Below, piece by piece: positions 48,371 to 55,180 of a DNA stretch of 64,000 nucleotides. Source of the DNA: Sphingobacterium puteale (GTDB lineage Bacteria > Bacteroidota > Bacteroidia > Sphingobacteriales > Sphingobacteriaceae); assembly GCF_003627955.1 (NCBI RefSeq), contig NZ_RBWS01000008.1, positions 62,001 through 126,000 on the forward strand. The letters run 5' to 3'. The notes beneath the pieces were generated by a model. It worked only from the letters and a program-made list of their open reading frames with translations. It was not told the origin of the DNA and ran no database searches. The translations under genes were made by a program, and so were the position numbers. The first letter of the stretch is position 1, and every line of letters starts with the position of its first letter.

Positions 48371-49741
48371 ATGAAGAGATTTTTTTATTTTTTGGCGATA
48401 ATTTTGAGTTATAGCCAATTCATGGGCTGTTCGAAAGATAATCTTGAAGTATTTAACTTGCAGGATAACAGTCCTGTGCAAGTAATTGCTGAAGGCGGAG
48501 GCAAAGACCTGATCAAGACCAATGATTATGTTCAGGTACCTATGAAAGTTAAGCTGAGCGCTCCCGCATCAAAAACCTTTGATGTCGAGCTCCAGCTGAA
48601 TACCGACACGGTAACGAAGCTTATTGAATCAGGAGTTTTAAAAGATGTAATAACATTGCCTAATTCGGCTTTTTCTTTCCCGAATGTGGTTAAATTTCAA
48701 TACGGTTCAGATACGGCTTCCTTTGTGCTCACTATATCCAGAACGGAAATAGAACGCGTGTATGGTAAAAAATTTGCACTTTCTTATAAACTAACGAATC
48801 CGGGTAAGGGCAATCAGTTGGGTAATCCCAATAGCATCATTGTCACCCTGGATTCCAAAAGTTTGCTAACGGCTGCAGATATTCATTATCTTTCCATAAC
48901 GAATTCGCCCGCGAGCATAATTTTGGCGAGTAGTCACAATAATTATAATACAACCCCTTCAGGGATTGAAATTCCATTAGGAGTTTCACTAGCCTCGTTT
49001 CCGAGTAAATGGTTTTATGTGGAAATACGCGGTACGACGGACTCTATTTCAAATTGGATAGCGAAGAAAATATTGCCCGCAAATACGATAGGATTGAAAG
49101 ATAATGAGTTTATGCTTCCATCACGTGTGCAGGTATTGGGTAACAAGTCATCTGCGGACTTCAATATTTCAGTTCCTTGGGACATTATTGCAAAAAATAA
49201 AGACAAATATCTGGCAATTACTGTCTATTTAAAAGATCCGACATTGCATGTCATCAATCCGAAAAAGAACTATACAACTATTTTAATTGACTGTGCGAAC
49301 GTTGTTGAATTTGATGTGACGCAAGAAGCTACACTAACAGTTAATAGAGATAACAATGGCGGTCCAAATGCCGGCGAAGGAAGTCTCAAATTTGTAGATA
49401 ACTTGACAAGTACTAAATTTTTGCAAAGTGCATTCACAGGAGATTTACAATGTACATTAACGTTTACAAGAACACTAAAAATTGGTGCGTACACATTAAC
49501 TTCTGGAAATGATGCAATAAGTCGAGATCCAAAAAGCTGGTTCCTTGAGGGCTCGTTGGATGGGGCCAATTGGGTTATTATAGATAGTAGAACAAATGAA
49601 AGCTTTCCAAATCGGATCCAAACGCGACGATTTAATATTCAAAAACCAGGTAGCTACAAATTCTACCGGTTGAATATAACGGAAAATGTTGGCGATCGCT
49701 TGTTCCAATGTTCGGAATGGCGGATGATTGAATTCTTGTAA
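48371..49741 (+). CDS. DUF1735 (BT_3987-like) lipoprotein with C-terminal discoidin-like domain
   Basis: A 456-residue lipoprotein. I place the start at 48371, preceded by AGGAG at 48361-48365, an unusually clear ribosome-binding site for this phylum; a longer frame from 48302 overlaps the previous gene. The acceptor cysteine (QFMGC) is followed by SKDNLE. Two DUF1735-type domains fill about residues 35-310 (ITLPNSAFSFPNVVKFQYGS; AITVYLKDP), and a discoidin/F5-8C-like module ends the protein (NNGGPNAGEGSLKFVDNLTS, RDPKSWFLEGSLDGANW). DUF1735 proteins occur in Bacteroides high-mannose N-glycan loci (for example BT3986/BT3987), which supports an N-glycan or mannoprotein target here. Binding is inferred. 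Confidence 0.82.
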   Translation: MKRFFYFLAIILSYSQFMGCSKDNLEVFNLQDNSPVQVIAEGGGKDLIKTNDYVQVPMKVKLSAPASKTFDVELQLNTDTVTKLIESGVLKDVITLPNSAFSFPNVVKFQYGSDTASFVLTISRTEIERVYGKKFALSYKLTNPGKGNQLGNPNSIIVTLDSKSLLTAADIHYLSITNSPASIILASSHNNYNTTPSGIEIPLGVSLASFPSKWFYVEIRGTTDSISNWIAKKILPANTIGLKDNEFMLPSRVQVLGNKSSADFNISVPWDIIAKNKDKYLAITVYLKDPTLHVINPKKNYTTILIDCANVVEFDVTQEATLTVNRDNNGGPNAGEGSLKFVDNLTSTKFLQSAFTGDLQCTLTFTRTLKIGAYTLTSGNDAISRDPKSWFLEGSLDGANWVIIDSRTNESFPNRIQTRRFNIQKPGSYKFYRLNITENVGDRLFQCSEWRMIEFL

Positions 49742-49773
49742 TTAGAGCTACTCACTTGTGTTATTTTATAACG

Positions 49774-50832
49774 ATGAAAATTATAGTCATGAAATTAGGA
49801 AGATATATTTATAGTATAGTTTTACTATTTGCTTTACTGGGCTGTGGTAAGGATAAGGAAGTTGTGGTTGAAAAACCGCAACTCCCCAATCCTCAGTCAG
49901 CTTTCTCAATCAAGCAGGTCGCCAAGGATGATCCTTTTACATTTGAATTCACGAATCAGTCTAAAGATTATACGGAAACGCGCTGGAGTTTTGGTGATGA
50001 CAGTACATCATCGAAAACATCTCCACAGCATACATTTTTAACCACAGGAACTTTTATTGTGAAGTTGCGGGTTCTTAATGAAAATGGCGATTGGGCGCAA
50101 CGTGAAGAGGTAGTGACAATTGATGCAGAAAAATTGGTGCGCTTCAATGCGACAAAAAATGGAGTGGGTAAACTGACCTTGAGCTACGATAGCGACATTG
50201 CGGTGAAAGGTGTCACCTGGTCTGTGATGACGGATGATGACAAGTACCAACAGGTTTCTGATCAGGCCAGAGCCGATATAGCTATTGACGTTGGAACGTT
50301 TGCAAATTATAAACTTGCCGTCAAGACACCAAAAGGTTCTGTGATAGAAATCCCCAAATTACTTACGGACCTGGGGATCGTCAAAGACTTGACCAATATC
50401 GACAATACCTTCCGCATCTCGCAGGATAATTCCAGCGGGCCTGATGCGGGGGAGGGGTCGAAGAAGCTTATAGATGGTGATCTGACAACCAAATTGTTTA
50501 TTGGTGGCTACCAGCCGGGAATGTTCTGGCAGTTTGCGTTCTATCAACCTCAGACAATCAATGGGTATACCATCACGACCGGAAACGATTCGCCTGAACG
50601 GGATCCCAAAGACTGGGAAATACAGGGGTCTAATGATGGCGAGACTTGGGTGACTTTGAATACTGTCACAGGTTATAGTTTTGGTACAGCGCCCACAGAT
50701 CGAAGAAGATCGCAACCGTTTACGTTCTCGAATACAAAATCATATGGCTATTACCGCTACGTTGTGAAAGCTGTATCATCAGGATCAAACTTTCAAATGA
50801 CAGAGTTCAGGTTATTAGAGTTGCCACAATAA
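49774..50832 (+). CDS. PKD-domain lipoprotein with C-terminal discoidin-like domain
   Basis: About 352 residues from the ATG at 49774; the ATG at 49789 (MKLGRYIYS) is equally possible and gives a compact signal peptide. The acceptor cysteine (ALLGC) is followed by GKDKEVVVE. Residues about 40-115 form a PKD domain (TRWSFGDDSTSSKTSPQHTF). The C-terminal 140 residues form a discoidin/F5-8C-like module (SSGPDAGEGSKKLIDGDLTT, RDPKDWEIQGSNDGETW) closely similar to that of the preceding gene. It is the last gene of the 18-kb operon and is followed by a long terminator. It is probably a surface carbohydrate-binding protein. Confidence 0.83.
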   Translation: MKIIVMKLGRYIYSIVLLFALLGCGKDKEVVVEKPQLPNPQSAFSIKQVAKDDPFTFEFTNQSKDYTETRWSFGDDSTSSKTSPQHTFLTTGTFIVKLRVLNENGDWAQREEVVTIDAEKLVRFNATKNGVGKLTLSYDSDIAVKGVTWSVMTDDDKYQQVSDQARADIAIDVGTFANYKLAVKTPKGSVIEIPKLLTDLGIVKDLTNIDNTFRISQDNSSGPDAGEGSKKLIDGDLTTKLFIGGYQPGMFWQFAFYQPQTINGYTITTGNDSPERDPKDWEIQGSNDGETWVTLNTVTGYSFGTAPTDRRRSQPFTFSNTKSYGYYRYVVKAVSSGSNFQMTEFRLLELPQ

Positions 50833-50898
50833 CGAAAAAAATAATTTTAGCTGCAATCGAATGTATGCACGCTAGAAAAAGTGGGGTGATTTTTAGAA

Positions 50899-50954
50899 AA
50901 CAGTATTGAGGTTTACAGGTCATAAAAGACCTGGACTTCAATGCTGTTTTTTTT
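50899..50954 (+). terminator. Composite intrinsic terminator of the SusC/D operon
   Basis: A two-part stem: an outer arm beginning at 50899 (AACAGTATTGA) pairs with the TTCAATGCTGTT ending near 50948, and the inner CAGGTC (50916-50921) pairs with GACCTG (50928-50933). A run of eight T follows. The operon ends here; the third GH92 has its own promoter. Confidence 0.85.
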
Positions 50955-51062
50955 ATAAAAAAACAACAAAAATAAGGATCAGAACTCCCAGATAATCGGG
51001 TTTGAATTGTAACCATCTTGTGAAAAACAGGGGCTTTATTGCTTATATTTAAAATTCTTAAT

Positions 51063-51085
51063 TATATTTACTAATACGTTTTAGC
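51063..51085 (+). promoter_or_regulatory. Promoter -7 box with abutting LacI-type operator, third GH92 gene
   Basis: The -7-like box TATATTTA (51063-51070) abuts ACTAATACGTTTTAGC (51070-51085). The 18-base string TTTACTAATACGTTTTAG is identical to that at the first GH92 promoter, and the box-to-operator register is the same. The GH92 ATG is 42 bases downstream. Confidence 0.7.
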
Positions 51086-51127
51086 TTTTAGGTTGTTTTT
51101 TAGGCAGCATCAACCAAATCAATAATT

Positions 51128-53416
51128 ATGTTCAATATTAAAAAAATAACAGGCGGCATTCTATTTCTTTTTGCGGCTCAGCTGAGTTTGGCACAGCAAG
51201 CTTCACCCGTAGACTATGTAAACCCATTGATCGGTACAGAATCTAAATATGAACTGTCAAACGGAAATACATATCCGGCGATAGCACGTCCCTGGGGAAT
51301 GAATTTTTGGACACCACAGACGGGGAATATGGGCGACGGATGGGTGTATACCTATACTGCGGATAAAATCAAGGGATTTAAACAGACGCATCAGCCAAGC
51401 CCCTGGAATAATGATTATGGCCAATTTTCTTTGATGCCCATGACGGGCAAACCACAGTTTGATCAGGAAAAACGCGCGAGCTGGTTCTCGCATAAAGCTG
51501 AAATCGCGAAACCTTATTATTACAGTGTTTATCTAGCGGATCATGATGTAACGGCCGAGCTTACACCTTCACAGCGGGCAGCGGTATTTCAATTTACTTT
51601 TCCCAAGACAGATCAGGCGTACGTGATTATTGATGCCTTTGACAAAGGGTCGTATATTAAAGTTATTCCACAGGAAAATAAAATTATCGGTTATTCGACA
51701 AAAAATAGCGGTGGTGTTCCGGACAATTTTAAGAATTACTTTGTCATTACTTTCGATCGGCCTTTTTCCTACAAAGCCGGTGTAACGAATGGTAATATTA
51801 AAGACAATCAGCTGGAAGTTCGGGATGATCACGCTGGGGCGATCGTAGGTTTTCCTTCGTTAAAAAGGGGTGATAAAGTAGTCGCTAAAGTTGCTTCCTC
51901 CTTTATTAGCTTTGAACAGGCCGAACTTAATCTCAAGGAGGTGAAATCCAAAACATTTGCACAGGTTGCTGATGAGGGTAAAGCGCAATGGAATGAAGTA
52001 TTGGGTCGTATCCAGGTTGAAGATAACAATATAGACCGTTTACGCACTTTTTATTCTTGCCTTTACCGTTCGACTTTATTTCCCCGGGATTTTTCAGAAA
52101 TTGATGCTTCCGGAAATAGAATCCATTATAGTCCCTACAATGGACAGGTTTTGCCTGGTGAGATGTTTACGGATACAGGTTTTTGGGACACGTTCAGAAG
52201 TTTGTTTCCACTTTTGAATTTATTGTATCCGTCGATGAACGACCGTATGCAGGTCGGCTTGGTGAATGCTTACAAGGAAAGTGGCTATTTGCCTGAATGG
52301 GCATCACCAGGACACCGCGCATCTATGATCGGTAATAATTCTGCCTCAATAGTAACAGATGCTTTGATAACTGATCGAAAAGGTTATGATAAAGAAGTGC
52401 TTTGGGAGGCCCTAAAACACGGAGCGCATAATGCATATCCCAAACATTCCTCTACCGGACGCTTTGGCCATGAATATTATAATAAATTGGGCTATATTCC
52501 AGCAGATGTCAAGGTGGACCAGAATGTAGCACGTTCCTTAGAATACGCTTATAATGACTGGTGTATTTATGAATTTGGAAAGGCGCTGGGGAAACCAAAA
52601 TCCGAAATAGCCATTTATGCGCAACGTGCGATGAATTACAAGAATCTTTATGACCCAAGTACAAAGTTGATGCGGGGCAAAAAATCTGATGGATCGTTTG
52701 TCACTAATTTTGATCCAAGCGCCTGGTCGCGTGAATATACTGAAGGAAATGCCTGGCATTGGAGCTTCTGCGTATTTCATGATCCACAGGGATTAATAGA
52801 TTTGATGGGCGGAAATAAATCATTTGTTTCCATGTTGGATACGGTATTTGCTATTCCAAGTTATGAGGGAATGAAGAGCCGTAGCATGATCCATGAGATG
52901 CGTGAAATGCAGGTAATGAATATGGGACAGTATGCTCATGGCAATCAGCCTATCCAGCACATGCCTTATCTCTACAATTATGCGGCACAACCTTGGAAGG
53001 CACAATATTGGATCCGCAAGATAATGGATAAACTTTATTTACCTACTCCGGATGGTTACTGTGGCGATGAAGATAATGGGCAGACATCTGCATGGTATGT
53101 CTTTTCTTCGCTGGGATTTTATCCTGTTTCGCCGGGCTCCGGAGAGTACGTTATTGGCTCTCCTCAGTTTGAGAAGGCGACCTTAAAACTCGAAAATGGA
53201 AAAGAAATTCATATTTATGCAAAACAGCAGGGCCCAGACCAAGTCTATGTAGATCGCCTTTCCTGGAATGGAAAGGTGTATGATAAAAACTACCTTCGCT
53301 ACGCCGAGCTATTAAAGGGAGCGAAATTGGAGTTCAATATGAGCGCAGAGCCGAATAAAAACAGGGGGATCAAGAAAGAAGATGCACCCTATTCTTTCAG
53401 TAAGGAAAAGCGTTAA
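51128..53416 (+). CDS. GH92 exo-alpha-mannosidase, His-Glu (alpha-1,2-like) type, third copy
   Basis: A 762-residue exported GH92 enzyme, signal peptide ending near LSLAQQ. The catalytic acid is E539 in EGNAWHWSF, the +1-subsite pair is H589-E590 (IHEMREMQVMN), and the base pair is D647/D649 in GDEDNGQTSAW. The same GNQPIQH loop as in the first GH92 follows the His-Glu pair. The two are near neighbours in sequence and share an operator, so they look like a locus-internal duplication placed at both ends of the region. Specificity for alpha-1,2-linked mannose is inferred from the His-Glu signature. It stands alone with its own promoter and terminator. Confidence 0.93.
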   Translation: MFNIKKITGGILFLFAAQLSLAQQASPVDYVNPLIGTESKYELSNGNTYPAIARPWGMNFWTPQTGNMGDGWVYTYTADKIKGFKQTHQPSPWNNDYGQFSLMPMTGKPQFDQEKRASWFSHKAEIAKPYYYSVYLADHDVTAELTPSQRAAVFQFTFPKTDQAYVIIDAFDKGSYIKVIPQENKIIGYSTKNSGGVPDNFKNYFVITFDRPFSYKAGVTNGNIKDNQLEVRDDHAGAIVGFPSLKRGDKVVAKVASSFISFEQAELNLKEVKSKTFAQVADEGKAQWNEVLGRIQVEDNNIDRLRTFYSCLYRSTLFPRDFSEIDASGNRIHYSPYNGQVLPGEMFTDTGFWDTFRSLFPLLNLLYPSMNDRMQVGLVNAYKESGYLPEWASPGHRASMIGNNSASIVTDALITDRKGYDKEVLWEALKHGAHNAYPKHSSTGRFGHEYYNKLGYIPADVKVDQNVARSLEYAYNDWCIYEFGKALGKPKSEIAIYAQRAMNYKNLYDPSTKLMRGKKSDGSFVTNFDPSAWSREYTEGNAWHWSFCVFHDPQGLIDLMGGNKSFVSMLDTVFAIPSYEGMKSRSMIHEMREMQVMNMGQYAHGNQPIQHMPYLYNYAAQPWKAQYWIRKIMDKLYLPTPDGYCGDEDNGQTSAWYVFSSLGFYPVSPGSGEYVIGSPQFEKATLKLENGKEIHIYAKQQGPDQVYVDRLSWNGKVYDKNYLRYAELLKGAKLEFNMSAEPNKNRGIKKEDAPYSFSKEKR

Positions 53417-53445
53417 AATGGCGTGTAATCCTTTTTTAATATGGT

Positions 53446-53487
53446 AAAAGCCATGAACAGGAATTCGGTTGCTGTCATGGTTTTTTT
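53446..53487 (+). terminator. Intrinsic terminator of the third GH92 gene
   Basis: GCCATGAACAG (53450-53460) pairs with CTGTCATGG (53472-53480) with one bulged base, flanked by A before and a seven-T run after. It lies 30 bp past the GH92 stop codon. Confidence 0.8.
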
Positions 53488-53521
53488 ACATTAATAAAAT
53501 AATCTTAGCAGTTTAAAACCA

Positions 53522-53529
53522 TACCTTTG
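53522..53529 (+). promoter_or_regulatory. Bacteroidota -7 promoter box for the small membrane protein / efflux unit
   Basis: TACCTTTG is a perfect TAnnTTTG box. It lies 17 bases before the ATG at 53547 and covers the GTG at 53529, so that GTG cannot be the start. Confidence 0.55.
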
Positions 53530-53546
53530 TGGTTCGAAAATTCGAT

Positions 53547-53909
53547 ATGTTAGGTAAATTATTCCATCTTCTAACACTCTTTGCGTATCTCAATCTCTTG
53601 ACGTATGAGTCATTCTCATCAGCGACAGGACAGGTGTTGCATGCGGGGGAAACTATCGTGGAATATTTTTTGGATGATGTATTGGATTTAGAACCTATTC
53701 ATTCTTCACAGGAAGAAAAAGTACTGTTACAGGACGATTATCGTATATTTTCTGTTAATAGTCAGGTACTATCCATCTTTATATTTGTTTTTGGGATTGT
53801 ATTTACTGCGTTGTGCTTTTCGAAAGATAAGGTGCATCCTTTTTATCGGTCAAAGACGCTCTGTCGACCGGGATATTATGAGTTCTTGTATAGATTCCGG
53901 CCTTTCTAG
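53547..53909 (+). CDS. Small membrane protein of unknown function, upstream of the RND pump
   Basis: A 120-residue protein from the ATG at 53547. It has a hydrophobic N-terminal segment (LFHLLTLFAYLNLLTY, signal peptide or membrane anchor) and an acidic middle (EYFLDDVLDLEPIHSSQEE). One clear membrane segment follows near residues 77-95 (LSIFIFVFGIVFTALCF), and the tail ends in PGYYEFLYRFRPF. I do not recognise a family. The promoter box upstream and the sensible length support a real gene. It is 151 bp ahead of the efflux adaptor on the same strand, so it may be part of or co-regulated with the pump. Its role is unknown. Confidence 0.6.
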   Translation: MLGKLFHLLTLFAYLNLLTYESFSSATGQVLHAGETIVEYFLDDVLDLEPIHSSQEEKVLLQDDYRIFSVNSQVLSIFIFVFGIVFTALCFSKDKVHPFYRSKTLCRPGYYEFLYRFRPF

Positions 53910-54060
53910 GTATTTTCCTTTTACTTTTCTATCGGAGTCTATAAAATCTACTGTTTTTTAACTCTTGTTAATGATGTCACAGGGCAGTGGTTTCCTTGCG
54001 TTGTTATGCAATATTATTGTAGCTCCCATCTAGTTTAACATTTTATTTTTTATCGTTTTT

Positions 54061-55167
54061 ATGAAGAAATTACTTGCGCTGTGCCTATTATTGGGTACGG
54101 TAGGAATGCTGGCTTCTTGTCGCTCCTCCAATGCGAATGCCGAACAAAAAGAAGAAATTAAAAATATACCCGTTACACCCTTGATTGTAATGGATACAAC
54201 AGTCTACCAAGAATATATTGCAGATATTCAGGCTTTGAAAAATGTAGAGATCCGGTCCAAGCTGAATGGTTTTTTGGATAAAATCTTTGTGGATGAAGGG
54301 GCCTGGGTAAAGAAAGGTCAAGTCTTGTTCAGATACAATAACGAAGAATATCGTTCGGAACTCGCCAAAGCGAAAGCGCAATATGATAACTCCATTGCTG
54401 AAGCGCAAAAAATTAAGCTTGAGATGGAAAGAACCCAGAAATTGGTGGATAAAAATATTGTGAGTCCTTCAGAATATAATCTATTGAAAATTCAATTAAA
54501 GGCCGCCAATTCCAAAATCGAGGAAGCGCGTGCTTTAGTTAATCAAGCTCAGACAAGATTAGATTATACGGTGATCCAGGCACCATTTGATGGTCGGATA
54601 GACCGGATTTTATTAAAGGAGGGATCACTACTGACAGAAGGAAGTCTTATCACCACGATTTCGGATTTAAGCCAGGTCAACGTATATTTTGATATTTCTG
54701 AACGGGAGTATCTAACCATGATGCAGGATAAAATGAATGGTAAAGAAACCCGTAAAACTGTGAAACTGATCTTGGCGAATGGAGTCTTATATCCACATGA
54801 AGGCGTTGCTCATATTGTAGAAAGTGAATTTGAAGCAAATACAGGATCAATTTCCCTCCGTGTACAATTTCCCAATGCAGAGCATATCTTAAAACATGGG
54901 GCTACCGGCAAGATTGCCGTACCAATGGAAACTGGAGAGCATGCATTTGTACATCAAAAATCAGTATTTGAAATACAGGATAAAACATATGTCTATACCA
55001 TGCAAGCTGATAGTACAGTCAAGATGACACCCTTTATTGCTGGGGCTCGTGTGGGGCATTATTATATTGTTGAAGGCGGTCTTGATCCCAATGTTAAAGT
55101 GGTCTATGAAGGTGTGCAAAACTTGCGTAACGGTATGAAGATTAATCCAAAATTGAGGAAGCTGTAG
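54061..55167 (+). CDS. RND efflux periplasmic adaptor (membrane fusion protein), lipoprotein
   Basis: A 368-residue membrane fusion protein with a lipoprotein signal (MLASC) anchoring it to the inner membrane. Domain order: barrel-sandwich/lipoyl half-motif (VEIRSKLNGFLDKIFVDEGA), an alpha-helical hairpin at about residues 95-165 (AKAQYDNSIAEAQKIKLEME to LVNQAQTRLDYTVIQAPFDG), beta-barrel domain and membrane-proximal domain. The DYTVIQAPFDGRI stretch is the classic second lipoyl half. It is followed 13 bp later by the pump gene. It belongs to the AcrA/MexA-like HAE1 group. It should connect the inner-membrane pump to the outer-membrane channel. The drug or metabolite exported is unknown. Confidence 0.93.
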   Translation: MKKLLALCLLLGTVGMLASCRSSNANAEQKEEIKNIPVTPLIVMDTTVYQEYIADIQALKNVEIRSKLNGFLDKIFVDEGAWVKKGQVLFRYNNEEYRSELAKAKAQYDNSIAEAQKIKLEMERTQKLVDKNIVSPSEYNLLKIQLKAANSKIEEARALVNQAQTRLDYTVIQAPFDGRIDRILLKEGSLLTEGSLITTISDLSQVNVYFDISEREYLTMMQDKMNGKETRKTVKLILANGVLYPHEGVAHIVESEFEANTGSISLRVQFPNAEHILKHGATGKIAVPMETGEHAFVHQKSVFEIQDKTYVYTMQADSTVKMTPFIAGARVGHYYIVEGGLDPNVKVVYEGVQNLRNGMKINPKLRKL

Positions 55168-55180
55168 CGGAGGATAAATT

